Shown: positions 16,776-25,570, numbered from the stretch's first letter. The stretch: DNA of 64,000 bases from Sphingobium sp. Z007 (GCF_900013425.1 NZ_FBXK01000005.1:3001501-3065500), one strand, 5' to 3'. Notes: generated from the letters alone by a model not told the origin. Translations and numbers: made by a program.

Positions 16776-19364
16776 ATGAAAACATCGATGATCGCCTATC
16801 TGCTGGCGTCCGGCGCCATGGTCGCCACGACCGCGCACGCGCAGCAGGTGCCGCCGCCGCCCGAAAGCGGGGGAATCGCAGAGATTGTCGTGACGGCGCA
16901 GAAGCGAGCGGAAAATGTGCAGGATGTTCCGATCGCTATTTCCGCCTTCACGTCGGAAGCGCTGCAGGAGCGGGCGGTCGGCAGCGTGTCCCAACTCTCG
17001 GCGATCGCGCCCAACGTCAATCTGGACGCGGGCACGCCCTTTTCCGGGTCGACCGCAGTGCTCGCCGCCTATATTCGCGGCATCGGATCGGACGATTTCG
17101 CCTTCAATATCGATCCGGGTGTCGGCATCTATCTGGACGGCGTCTATCTCGCCCGCACCGTGGGCGCCAACCAGGATCTGCTTGACGTCGCGCGGGTCGA
17201 AATATTGAAGGGGCCGCAGGGCACATTGTTCGGCCGCAACACGATCGGCGGCGCGATCTCCATCGTCACCGCCGATCCAGGCAAGGAGTTTACCGCCAAA
17301 GGCGACGTTACGCTGGGCAGCTACAAGCTGTTCCAGGCCCGCGGTTCCGTGACGGTGCCCATTACCGACGGCCTCAGCTCCGCCTTCACCTTTGGCATCA
17401 AGTCGCGCGACGGTTTCCTCAAGCGCCTGCCTTATCCCGACCAGCGCGCCAACAATGCGCCGCCCTTCACCGCCTTCTCGGCCGCTGGTTATGACAGCGC
17501 CGGCAAGGAAGGCGAGAATGATAATTGGAACCTGCGCGGCAAGCTGCGCTGGGACAATGGCGGTGCGGTGCGGGCGACCTTCTCCGGCGACTATAGCAAG
17601 GACAAGGGCACGTCCGCCAACAAGCTGATCGGCACGGCCGAGTTCGTCCCCGGCAATTTCGCGGGCACGACCAACCTGCCTGGCACGGCCTTCGACCCGA
17701 CCGGCACGACCGGCTTCCTGTTCGCGGGCCTCTATAATTTCTGCATCGGCAGCACCGGGGCGCAGATTGCCGCGCGCAATGCGCAGGCTTTGTGCGGCGT
17801 AGCCGGCACCCAGTTCAACCCGCAATTCCAGTTGCCCAGCGTCGCCAGCGCCAATGTCGATGGCAATCCGGCCAACGATCGCCTGCCCTGGGACGGGCGC
17901 TATCTGATCGCCGACAAGGACCGCAGCTATGCCAGCGGCAACAGCTATTCCAATCTGGAAAGCTGGGGCCTGAGCGGCATTGTCGATTTCGATCTGGCGG
18001 ACAATGTGGCGCTGAAATCCATCACCGCCTATCGCGAACTGCACTGGAACGCCGGGCTGGATGCCGACGGGTCGCCGCTCAATTTCCTGCAACTCAGCTT
18101 CACCATGAACCAGTGGCAGTTCAGCCAGGAATTTCAGCTGCTCGGCAATGCGTTCGAGGAAAAGCTGCGTTATGTGCTGGGCGCCTATTATTTCAAGGAA
18201 GCGGGCGACCTGCATGACTATGTGACCTTTGGCGAAGGTCTGGTGCAGGTCGATGGTCCCAACCAGCTGGGCACCAAAAATTACGCCTTTTTCGGCCAGA
18301 TCGACTATCGGCCGATCGACCTGATCGGCATCACCATCGGCGGGCGCTACACCAATGAACGCAAGCGGTTCGAGGGCGGGCAGCAGGAACTGAACGGGTT
18401 CAACTACAAGCTGTTCGGGTGCGCGGACGCCAATGGCAATATCAGCCCGAATGGGCCGTTCCCGCTGGCCCCCATCCCCTGCCAGGTGGGGCTGGGCTAT
18501 CCCGACCCCACCAATCCGGTTCGGGTCTATACGCCGGGCGTCAATCGCAAGAAGTTCAATGATTTCTCGCCTAAGGTCGGTGTTCAGGTCCACCCGTCCG
18601 ACGATGTCATGCTCTATGGCAGTTGGTCGAAAGGCTATAAGACCGGCGGCTGGACCACGCGCCTGACCAACCCGCAGGGCAATGTTGCGCCGGACTTTAA
18701 CGAGGAGAGGGCGACCACCTGGGAAGCGGGCATCAAGTCCACCCTGCTGGACCGCCATCTGCAACTCAACGCGGCGGTATTCTCGACCAAATATCGCGAT
18801 ATCCAGCTCAATATCCAGGTCGGCACGTCGCCCACCATCGCCAATGCGGGTGATGCGCGTATTCGTGGTTTCGAGCTGGAAATGGTTGCGGCACCCGTCG
18901 ATGGCCTGACCATCAACGGGGCGGTCGGCTATATCGACGCACAATATACGTCGGTGTCGGCGGGTGCTGCGGCGGTCGGCGGCGTCAATGCGTTTCAGGC
19001 AGGAACGCTGGTCGGCGAAACCCTGCCTAAGACGCCCAAATGGAAGGTCAATCTCAGCCCGCGCTACGCAGCCAAGCTGGGCAATGGCGGATCGGTCGTG
19101 ATGCTGGCCGACTGGACCTACACCTCCACCGCGTGGAACGATACGCAGCGAACGCTGTTGCTCAAGCGGGTATCGACCGACATCGTCAACGCCTCGATCA
19201 GCTATCGCGAGCCGGACGACCACTGGTCGGTGACGGCAGGCGGCACCAACCTGACCGACAAGCGATTCCTGACGTCGGGCGGGGCGAATATCGCGGCGGG
19301 TGCGATCTTCGGCACCTATAACCGGCCGCGCGAATGGTATCTGCGCTTCGGATTCGACTTCTGA
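16776..19364 (+). CDS. TonB-dependent outer-membrane receptor
   Basis: The 862-residue product has a signal peptide (about 1-23, ending TTAHA), a TonB-box-like EIVVTAQKRAENVQDVPIAI segment, a plug domain (about 50-165, including VEILKGPQGTLFGRNTIGGA) and a 22-strand barrel ending in an aromatic residue (LRFGFDF). It would import a ligand across the outer membrane using TonB energy. The VVTAQKR type is expanded in sphingomonads, where members take up aromatics, steroids and other hydrophobic compounds. A GGAGGAGAGGG ribosome site precedes the ATG. Its stop overlaps the dehydrogenase start (TGATG), so the two are coupled. Ligand unknown. Confidence 0.93.
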   Translation: MKTSMIAYLLASGAMVATTAHAQQVPPPPESGGIAEIVVTAQKRAENVQDVPIAISAFTSEALQERAVGSVSQLSAIAPNVNLDAGTPFSGSTAVLAAYIRGIGSDDFAFNIDPGVGIYLDGVYLARTVGANQDLLDVARVEILKGPQGTLFGRNTIGGAISIVTADPGKEFTAKGDVTLGSYKLFQARGSVTVPITDGLSSAFTFGIKSRDGFLKRLPYPDQRANNAPPFTAFSAAGYDSAGKEGENDNWNLRGKLRWDNGGAVRATFSGDYSKDKGTSANKLIGTAEFVPGNFAGTTNLPGTAFDPTGTTGFLFAGLYNFCIGSTGAQIAARNAQALCGVAGTQFNPQFQLPSVASANVDGNPANDRLPWDGRYLIADKDRSYASGNSYSNLESWGLSGIVDFDLADNVALKSITAYRELHWNAGLDADGSPLNFLQLSFTMNQWQFSQEFQLLGNAFEEKLRYVLGAYYFKEAGDLHDYVTFGEGLVQVDGPNQLGTKNYAFFGQIDYRPIDLIGITIGGRYTNERKRFEGGQQELNGFNYKLFGCADANGNISPNGPFPLAPIPCQVGLGYPDPTNPVRVYTPGVNRKKFNDFSPKVGVQVHPSDDVMLYGSWSKGYKTGGWTTRLTNPQGNVAPDFNEERATTWEAGIKSTLLDRHLQLNAAVFSTKYRDIQLNIQVGTSPTIANAGDARIRGFELEMVAAPVDGLTINGAVGYIDAQYTSVSAGAAAVGGVNAFQAGTLVGETLPKTPKWKVNLSPRYAAKLGNGGSVVMLADWTYTSTAWNDTQRTLLLKRVSTDIVNASISYREPDDHWSVTAGGTNLTDKRFLTSGGANIAAGAIFGTYNRPREWYLRFGFDF

Positions 19365-20446
19365 TGGCGGGGCGGATCGCGATCGACGCAGCGGTGGTAG
19401 AAACGCCCGGTGCACCATTCCAGATCGAGCGGCTGGAAATCGATCCGCCCGGTCCGGGACAGGTGCTGGTGCGCATCCGCGCATGCGGCATCTGCCATAC
19501 CGACATGGTCATGCGGGACGGGGACTTGCCGATCCCTTTCCCCGTGGTGCTGGGCCATGAAGGGGCCGGCGTCGTCGCCGCGGTAGGCCAGAATGTGGAC
19601 CATGTCATGCCGGGCGACAGCGTGCTGCTCAGCTTTCACAGCTGCGGCGCCTGCCCCGCGTGCCATGACCATCAGCCGGGCTATTGCACGGATTTCGTGC
19701 CGCGCAACTTCCTGGGCGTGCGGCAGCCGGGGGAAGGGGGCCTCTGGCGCGGCGACCAGCCGGTCGGCGGCAATATCTTCGGCCAGTCGGCGTTCGCGAC
19801 CCATGCGCTGGCGCATCGCGACAATGTCGTGAAGGTGGATGCCGACCTGCCGCTGGTGCTGCTGGCGCCACTGGGCTGCGGCATACAGACAGGCGCTGGC
19901 ACGGTGCTGGAAACGCTAAAGGTCGCGCCTGGCGAGAGTGTCGCGATCCTGGGCGCTGGCGCGGTCGGCCTGGCGGCGGTGATGGCGGCGGTCATCGCGG
20001 GGGCAGGGCGGATCGCGGTCCTTGATCGCCACGCGCATCGGCTTGATCTCGCACGGCAATTGGGTGCTACCGAGACGGCGAGTGAGACAGCTGATTTGGT
20101 TGGGCTGTTTGACTATGTCCTTGATACCACCGGCGTCCTGGCGCTGCTGGAGCCTGCGGTGGCCCTGCTGGCGCAACGGGGCACGCTGGCGCTGATCGCG
20201 GCCTACCCGCCTGGCGCCGCCGGGCTTGACGCATCGGCGATCATGAGCATGGGCCGACGGATCGTGGGCGTCATTGAAGGGGGCGTAGATCCCCAACAAT
20301 TCATACCGCGCCTGATCGAATATTATCGCGACGGAAGGTTGCCTTTAGAAAAAATTACAAAAATCTATAATCTCGATAATATCGAGCAAGCCTTTGCCGC
20401 TTCAAAAATGGGTTCGGTCATTAAGGCGGTGATATCTATTCCCTAG
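19364..20446 (+). CDS. zinc-dependent alcohol dehydrogenase (aryl/benzyl-alcohol type)
   Basis: I use ATG 19364, coupled to the receptor stop, giving 360 residues. Features in order: catalytic zinc ligands in CGICHTDM and GHEGAGVV, the four structural-zinc cysteines in CGACPACHDHQPGYC (about 90-105), FGQSAFATHA, the LLAPLGCGIQTGAG motif of class III/aryl-alcohol enzymes, a Rossmann GAGAVGLAAV and an Asp in VLDRHAHR favouring NAD. It would oxidise a primary, probably aromatic or allylic, alcohol to the aldehyde in the cytosol. The operon suggests the substrate enters through the adjacent receptor. Confidence 0.9.
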   Translation: MAGRIAIDAAVVETPGAPFQIERLEIDPPGPGQVLVRIRACGICHTDMVMRDGDLPIPFPVVLGHEGAGVVAAVGQNVDHVMPGDSVLLSFHSCGACPACHDHQPGYCTDFVPRNFLGVRQPGEGGLWRGDQPVGGNIFGQSAFATHALAHRDNVVKVDADLPLVLLAPLGCGIQTGAGTVLETLKVAPGESVAILGAGAVGLAAVMAAVIAGAGRIAVLDRHAHRLDLARQLGATETASETADLVGLFDYVLDTTGVLALLEPAVALLAQRGTLALIAAYPPGAAGLDASAIMSMGRRIVGVIEGGVDPQQFIPRLIEYYRDGRLPLEKITKIYNLDNIEQAFAASKMGSVIKAVISIP

Positions 20447-20462
20447 TTGGTCACGAGAACAT

Positions 20463-20579
20463 TTAATGCAGCGCCCTCTGATAGGGTTGAAGCACTTCCA
20501 CATCGAAGCCAAGATATCGGACGGTGCTTTCACTGTTTCTGTGCCCGATCAAATTTCGACGATCCCGTGACATTTTTCC
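20463..20579 (-). pseudogene. C-terminal fossil of a tyrosine integrase
   Basis: Reading leftward, about 36 codons give RRNLIGHRNSESTVRYLGF and a short tail to a TAA. The GH-x(3)-ESTVRYLG pattern is the end of a phage integrase with the nucleophile Tyr. No upstream part remains in the 20580-20687 gap. It marks another lost mobile element, just before nasT. Confidence 0.5.
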
Positions 20580-20687
20580 TACGGCCATGATGCCAAAGGG
20601 CAGAACGCATCAAAAGCGCCCACAGGTTCGACATTGACGTCTGCATACATGTTGCGCAGTTAAGGCGTCGATCGGGGCGCCTGTTGC

Positions 20688-21269
20688 ATGAGAATCGTCG
20701 TCATAGATGACAGCGGACTGCGCGCGACGGTCCTGGAGGAAGGTCTGCGCGAGGCCGGCTATGATGATATCCACATCGTGCCGCCGCGCGGCGCCTTCGT
20801 CGCGCGGTTGGAGCGCATGGCGCCCGATGTCGTGTTGATGGACTTGGGCAGCCCCAGCCGCGACACGTTGGAGGAAATGCTCATGGTGAGCCGCGCGCTC
20901 GCACGGCCGATCGCCATGTTCGTCGACCAGTCGGACGATGTGATGATCGGCGCGGCGATCGATGCGGGCGTATCAGCCTATGTGGTCGATGGCCTGCGCA
21001 AGGAACGGGTGAAGCCCGTGCTGGAACTGGCTGTGCGTCGCTTCAACGCCTTTTCCAAGATGCAGGCTGAACTGGATGAGGCGCGCACAGCCTTGTCGGA
21101 CCGCAAAATTATCGATCGCGCAAAGTCGATCCTGATGAACCAGCGGTCGCTGAGCGAGCAGGATGCTTATGCGCTGCTGCGGTCGAGTGCGATGAACCAG
21201 GGCAAGAAGATCGTCGATGTGGCGCAGGCTTTGATTACCGCAAGCGACTTGCTGGGAGGAGCATTATGA
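20688..21269 (+). CDS. nasT: NasT, nitrate-responsive ANTAR antiterminator
   Basis: The 193-residue protein has an N-terminal receiver-like domain (IVVIDDSGLRATVLEEGL, VVLMDLGSPS) and a C-terminal ANTAR RNA-binding domain (about 130-190: DRKIIDRAKSILMNQRSLSE then AYALLRSSAMNQGKKIVDVA). In the Nas systems of proteobacteria, NasT binds paired hexaloop hairpins in leader RNAs and prevents termination; NasS holds it inactive without nitrate. Both partners are here (ATGA overlap with nasS), and candidate leaders lie upstream of the transporter and nirB genes. Confidence 0.93.
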   Translation: MRIVVIDDSGLRATVLEEGLREAGYDDIHIVPPRGAFVARLERMAPDVVLMDLGSPSRDTLEEMLMVSRALARPIAMFVDQSDDVMIGAAIDAGVSAYVVDGLRKERVKPVLELAVRRFNAFSKMQAELDEARTALSDRKIIDRAKSILMNQRSLSEQDAYALLRSSAMNQGKKIVDVAQALITASDLLGGAL

Positions 21270-22480
21270 CGACGCACCTGCGTATCGCCTTCCTGCCGCT
21301 CGACGATGTGGCGGTGCTGACCGTGGCCCGCGATCGCGGTTTCGCGGAGGAAGAAGGGCTGACGCTCGATCTGGTGCGCACGACCAGTTGGGCAACGCTG
21401 CGCGATCGGCTGGTTTATAAGCAGGTTCAGGCGGCGCATATGCTCGCCCCCCTGGCCGTCGCCGTGACGCTGGGCCTGAGCCAGCAAACTGCGGCGCTCG
21501 CCGCCCCCTACAAGCTCAATGTCAACGGCAACATGTTGGTGATGGCGACGACATTTGCGGCCGCGCTCGATCCTGATCCGGTGAACCGACTTTCAGACCC
21601 ACTGGGCACCGCGCATGATTTTGCGGCAGCCATCGGCCTGTGGAAACGCAAGCCCATCATCGGGGTGGTCCATCGCTTTTCCAGCCACGCCATCATGCTG
21701 CGCTACTGGCTGGCGAGCGCGGGGATCGATCCCGACCGCGACGTGACCCTGCGCGTCCTGCCCCCGTCGCTGACGGTCGAGGCCATGCATGCCGGCGAGA
21801 TTGACGGGTTCATCGCCGGAGAACCCTGGGGCAGCGCGGCTGTCGATGCGGGCCTTGCCGAAGTGGTGGCGATCGGCGAGCGCATCTGGCAGCGCGGGGT
21901 GGAGAAGGTGCTTGCCTTCCGGCAGGACTGGCTGGAGGACAATGCCGATACCACTGACCGGCTGCTGCGTGCGCTGGCGCGATCGGCGGCCTGGTGCGAC
22001 GATCCCGCCAATCATGCGGCGCTGGCCCATGCATTGTCGCAACCGCGCTATGTCGATCAGCCCCCCGAACTGATCCTGCGCGCGCTGTCCGGCCAGATCG
22101 TCGCCCGCGCCGGAGCGCCGCCGATCGCCAACCCCGATTTCATTCTGTTCGCGCGCGAAGCCACGGCCTTTCCCTGGCGCAGCCAGGCGCTGTGGATCTA
22201 TTCGCAACTCGTGCGGTGGGGCATGGTCGAACATTCGCCCGAAAATGCGGCAAAGGCGGGCGCCGTTTTCCGTCCCGACATATTCCGCCGCGCGCTGGCG
22301 CAGAGCGACGTGGCGATGCCGGGCGCCAGCATGAAACTGGAAGGCGCGGTCAACCTGCCGCTGGCGGTCGGATCACGACGCGGCGAACTGACGCTTGGCC
22401 CGGACCGTTTCTTTGACGGGCGAATCTTCGACCCCGAACGAATCGACGAATTTCTTGCCGGACTTTCGCCGCCACACTGA
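21266..22480 (+). CDS. nasS: NasS, cytosolic nitrate/nitrite sensor
   Basis: This 404-residue protein of the NrtA/CmpA periplasmic-binding fold (LRIAFLPLDDVAVLTVARDR at the start; AGEIDGFIAGEPWGSAAVDA near 180) has no signal peptide, which separates NasS sensors from transporter binding proteins. It would bind nitrate or nitrite and release NasT. A GGAGGA site lies inside the end of nasT. It is followed after 219 bp by the transporter gene; the gap contains the first candidate NasT leader. Confidence 0.9.
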   Translation: MTTHLRIAFLPLDDVAVLTVARDRGFAEEEGLTLDLVRTTSWATLRDRLVYKQVQAAHMLAPLAVAVTLGLSQQTAALAAPYKLNVNGNMLVMATTFAAALDPDPVNRLSDPLGTAHDFAAAIGLWKRKPIIGVVHRFSSHAIMLRYWLASAGIDPDRDVTLRVLPPSLTVEAMHAGEIDGFIAGEPWGSAAVDAGLAEVVAIGERIWQRGVEKVLAFRQDWLEDNADTTDRLLRALARSAAWCDDPANHAALAHALSQPRYVDQPPELILRALSGQIVARAGAPPIANPDFILFAREATAFPWRSQALWIYSQLVRWGMVEHSPENAAKAGAVFRPDIFRRALAQSDVAMPGASMKLEGAVNLPLAVGSRRGELTLGPDRFFDGRIFDPERIDEFLAGLSPPH

Positions 22481-22534
22481 AAAGCGGGCGAAAATTGTGC
22501 CTTGCAACATGACGCGAATCGCGAGATGATAAAG

Positions 22535-22667
22535 GCGTCGCGCAGTGAAGCGCGCCTATCAGGATAGGCAGGCCCAAGGGCGGGACCGCTTTTCCTCTCC
22601 AAACATCACAGCAAAGCCGCTGACCGTATCGCGCCATCCTGGCGCGCGTGCGGCCTGCGGCTTTTTT
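22535..22667 (+). promoter_or_regulatory. candidate NasT-responsive leader with terminator, upstream of the transporter
   Basis: The hairpin CGCGC-AGTGAA-GCGCG (22539-22554) has a six-base loop with A1 and G4, the ANTAR target signature. A second hairpin follows at once (GCCTA-TCAGGA-TAGGC, 22554-22569), with G4 but T1. Then an imperfect stem AAGCCGC...GCGGC ending in six T residues (about 22613-22667), enclosing GCGCCATCCTGGCGC, acts as the terminator. The transporter ATG is about 33 bp further on. Only one loop is canonical. Confidence 0.6.
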
Positions 22668-22699
22668 CGTGTCCATCATCGTTTATTGGGGAACGTCAC

Positions 22700-23944
22700 A
22701 TGGCTACCGCTTATTGGGACAAAGATGGGGAGGCCGGGGGGGCCGCAACTGCGACCAGCTTCTGGAAAGCCGGCCACACGCCGACGCTGGTGGCCGCCTT
22801 TCTCTATTTCGACCTTGCCTTCATGGTGTGGGTGCTGCTGGGGCCGCTGGCGCCCATGATCTCCAAGACTTTGCTGCTGACCCCTGCTGAAAAAGGGCTG
22901 ATGGTTGCGGTGCCGACGCTGGCGGGCGCATTGCTGCGCGTCGTCAACGGCCTGCTGGTCGACCGCATCGGCCCGAAGCGATCGGGCGCGATCAGCCAGA
23001 TCATCGTGATCGCCGGTCTGTTGAGCGCCTGGCTGCTGGGCGTGAACAGCTTTGGCGGCACGCTGGCGCTGGGCGTGATCCTGGGCTTTGCCGGGGCCAG
23101 CTTCGCCATCGCGCTGCCGCTGGCGAGCCGTTGGTATCCCGCCGAACATCAGGGCAAGGCCATGGGCCTTGCCGGCATGGGCAATTCGGGTACGGTGCTG
23201 GCTTCGCTGTTCGCACCGATGCTGGCCAAAATCTTCGGGTGGAACGCAGTGCTGGGCCTGGCCTGCATCCCGCTGACGATCGTGTTTGTCGCCTATATGC
23301 TGATGGCGAAGGATGCACCCAATCCGCCCGCGCCCAAGAAGCTGATCGATTATTTCGAACCGTTGAAGCAGGCGGATGCGTGGTGGTTGATGGCATTTTA
23401 TGCCGTGACCTTTGGCGGTTTTGTCGGCCTTGCCGCCAGCCTGCCGATCTACTTCACCGACCAGTTTGGCCTGACCCCGATCGTTGCGGGCTATTGCACC
23501 GCTGGTTGCGTCTTCGCCGGGTCGCTGGTCCGCCCGATGGGTGGCGCGCTGGCCGACCGTATCGGCGGGTCAAAGACGCTGATGATCGTCTATGTCGTCG
23601 CCGCGCTGGCGCTGGCCGGCGTGTCGCAGGCGCCGACACTGGTGGCGGCGCTGGGCTGTTTCGTGCTGGCGATGCTGGCGCTCGGCACCGGTAACGGCGC
23701 GGTGTTCCAACTGGTGCCGCAACGGTTCCAGGCGGAGATCGGCGTCATGACAGGCCTGGTCGGCATGGCCGGCGGTGTCGGCGGTTTCTACCTCGCCAGT
23801 TCGCTTGGCATCGCCAAGCAATTTACCGGCAGCTTCTCGTCGGGCTTCCTGATCTTTGCCGGCCTTGCGACGATCGCCTTCATCGGCATCGCACTGGTCA
23901 AGGGCAAATGGCGCACGACCTGGAACACGGGCGCGCGCATCTAA
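22700..23944 (+). CDS. narK: nitrate/nitrite MFS transporter (NarK/NasA type)
   Basis: This 414-residue, 12-helix major facilitator belongs to the nitrate-nitrite porter family: the signature GFAGASFAIALPLASRWYPA followed by QGKAMGLAGMGNSG in the first half and a related LALGTGNGAVFQLVPQRF motif in the second. The conserved arginines that bind nitrate fall in helices 2 and 8 (ALLRVVNG; SLVRPMGG). It would import nitrate, or exchange nitrate and nitrite, at the inner membrane. The preceding leader RNA and nasST indicate control by nitrate-dependent antitermination. One transporter gene alone is present; no ABC system. Confidence 0.92.
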   Translation: MATAYWDKDGEAGGAATATSFWKAGHTPTLVAAFLYFDLAFMVWVLLGPLAPMISKTLLLTPAEKGLMVAVPTLAGALLRVVNGLLVDRIGPKRSGAISQIIVIAGLLSAWLLGVNSFGGTLALGVILGFAGASFAIALPLASRWYPAEHQGKAMGLAGMGNSGTVLASLFAPMLAKIFGWNAVLGLACIPLTIVFVAYMLMAKDAPNPPAPKKLIDYFEPLKQADAWWLMAFYAVTFGGFVGLAASLPIYFTDQFGLTPIVAGYCTAGCVFAGSLVRPMGGALADRIGGSKTLMIVYVVAALALAGVSQAPTLVAALGCFVLAMLALGTGNGAVFQLVPQRFQAEIGVMTGLVGMAGGVGGFYLASSLGIAKQFTGSFSSGFLIFAGLATIAFIGIALVKGKWRTTWNTGARI

Positions 23945-23960
23945 CAGGGTAGGAGAGAAG

Positions 23961-23987
23961 GCGGCGGCCCAAGTAAGGCTGCCGCCC
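23961..23987 (+). terminator. GC-rich stem-loop after the transporter gene
   Basis: GGCGGCGGCC and GGCTGCCGCC pair around CAAGTAA, about 16 bp after the stop. There is no T tract, so it may stabilise the 3' end rather than terminate. Confidence 0.45.
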
Positions 23988-24009
23988 CAAATCTTGGAAT
24001 ACACGCAAA

Positions 24010-24114
24010 CCGTTCGTGCTGAGTAGGGCCTGAGCTTGTCGAAGGCCTGTATCGAAGCATCAGTCCTTCGATACGCCACTTCGACTTCGCTCAGTGGCTA
24101 CTCAGGACGAACGG
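24010..24114. repeat. alphaproteobacterial/sphingomonad intergenic palindrome
   Basis: The outer arms CCGTTCGTGCTGAG and CTCAGGACGAACGG enclose GCTTGTCGAAGGCC and CCTTCGATACGCC-type sequences. This GTTCG...TGAGCTTGTCGAAG...CTTCGA...CGAAC design is a common interspersed repeat of sphingomonads. It sits between the transporter and porin genes and may separate their expression. Confidence 0.7.
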
Positions 24115-24155
24115 AGAGTGAGGCACATCATTCGTCCGAGGGGGGACGATTTCCC

Positions 24156-25376
24156 ATGAAAAATATCATCATATCGGCGGCCGTATTGGCCGTCGCAGGG
24201 ACGGCCATGTCCACGCCCGTCCGTGCCCAGGAATTTACGCTCAAGCCCGTCGCCGAAGCGCGGTTGCGGTATGAGCAGGTCGATCAGGACGGATTGGCCA
24301 AGGAAGCCGACGCCCTGACCGTTCGCGCCCGCGCCGGGTTGATCGCTACCAGCGGCGCGCTGTCAGCGACGGTGGTGGGTCAGGCTACGCTTGCCGTCGT
24401 CGATCATTATTATGACGGGCTGAACGGCGCGGCGACCCGACCGCTTGTCGCCGATCCGCAGAATGTCGCGCTCTACATCGCCCAGCTTCAATATAAGGCG
24501 ACGGCCGTCACCGTGACGGCGGGGCGACAGAGGATCGCGTTCGACGACGAGCGCTTCGTGGGCAATATCGGTTTCCGCGACAATGCGCAGACCTTCGATA
24601 CGGTGCGTGCCGAACTGACCCCCGCCAAAGGGCTGAAGCTCGACATCGCCTATGCCTGGAGCGTGCGAACGATCTGGGGGGTGGATGGCAGGGGTGCGCG
24701 GCAACAGGCGGTAAGCGGCGACAATCTCTTCGCCAATCTCGCCTACGCGACGCCTGTGGGCACGCTGACCGGCTTTGCCTATCTGATCGACCAGGACGAG
24801 ACCGCCATGCAGGCGTTGCGGCTGTCCAGCCAGACCTATGGCGTGCGGCTGGCGGGATCGCGGGCTTTGTCGAAGACGGCGAAGCTGAGCTATCAGTTCA
24901 GCTATGCCAGACAGTCCGACTATCATGCCAATCCCAATGATTATGCGGTGGATTACTGGCTGGCCGATGCAACGGTGGAGGTGAAAGGCTGGAAGCTGAA
25001 CGGCGGATATGAAGTGCTGGGCGCCAGCAGCGGCCTGCCTTTCACCAGCTTCCAGACGCCGCTCGGCACCAATTTCAAATTTCAGGGCTGGGCCGACAAG
25101 TTCCTGACCACGCCAGCCAATGGCGTGCGCGATCTCTATGTTAGCGGCGGCTATGGCTGGACACAGATGGGACCGCTGACCGCCATCGCTCTACAGGCGA
25201 CGTGGCACCGGTTCGACAGCGACCGGCTGGACCAGCAGTATGGCAATGAGTGGAACCTGATCGCATCTGCAAAAGTGCGGAATACGGCGCTGTCCCTGCG
25301 CTACGCCCGCTATGATGCGAAGGCGCTGGCGACCGATACGCAAAAGCTGTGGTTACAGGCCGACTGGTCCATTTGA
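24156..25376 (+). CDS. outer-membrane porin, alginate-export-like beta barrel
   Basis: ATG 24156 has GAGGGGGGAC upstream and gives 406 residues with a signal peptide (about 1-24, ending VRAQ). The mature protein is a continuous beta barrel of the alginate_exp type: EARLRYEQVDQDGL, VTVTAGRQRIAFDDERFVGN, QTFDTVRAELTPAKGLKLDI and a closing strand WLQADWSI. The same family sits in nitrate assimilation loci of other alphaproteobacteria, so diffusion of nitrate or nitrite through the outer membrane is the likely role, by context only. It lies between the transporter and the nirB leader, same strand. Confidence 0.85.
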   Translation: MKNIIISAAVLAVAGTAMSTPVRAQEFTLKPVAEARLRYEQVDQDGLAKEADALTVRARAGLIATSGALSATVVGQATLAVVDHYYDGLNGAATRPLVADPQNVALYIAQLQYKATAVTVTAGRQRIAFDDERFVGNIGFRDNAQTFDTVRAELTPAKGLKLDIAYAWSVRTIWGVDGRGARQQAVSGDNLFANLAYATPVGTLTGFAYLIDQDETAMQALRLSSQTYGVRLAGSRALSKTAKLSYQFSYARQSDYHANPNDYAVDYWLADATVEVKGWKLNGGYEVLGASSGLPFTSFQTPLGTNFKFQGWADKFLTTPANGVRDLYVSGGYGWTQMGPLTAIALQATWHRFDSDRLDQQYGNEWNLIASAKVRNTALSLRYARYDAKALATDTQKLWLQADWSI

Positions 25377-25436
25377 TTGAAAAACGGGCAGAGGAATCAC
25401 TTGAGCCCGTCGGCGATTGCCCATATGCTGCACTGC

Positions 25437-25570
25437 AAGGAACAAGGCTGTTCCGCTTACATAGCTGCGACGATCCAGTGACGGATCGTTAGGGCGCAAC
25501 ATGATGGCAAAGCCGCCATCCTGACTCCCGGTTTCAACGCCGGGGGTCAGGATGGCGGCTTTTTCTTTTT
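25437..25570 (+). promoter_or_regulatory. NasT-responsive leader: two A1/G4 hexaloop hairpins and terminator before nirB
   Basis: P1 is GGAAC-AAGGCT-GTTCC (25439-25454), P2 is ACGATCC-AGTGAC-GGATCGT (25470-25489). Both six-base loops have A at position 1 and G at position 4, the ANTAR recognition pattern, with a 15-nt linker. About 20 nt later comes a perfect long terminator: AAGCCGCCATCCTGAC pairs with GTCAGGATGGCGGCTT (stem to about 25561), followed by TTTTCTTTTT. The nirB ATG is 15 bp beyond. NasT bound to P1/P2 would let transcription enter nirBD-nasA-cobA. Confidence 0.85.

Noticed and set aside
16722..19484. Very long open frame antisense to the TonB receptor gene
   Set aside because: High-GC third-position shadow; Arg/Gly/Asp-rich with no motif, while the sense frame is a clear receptor.
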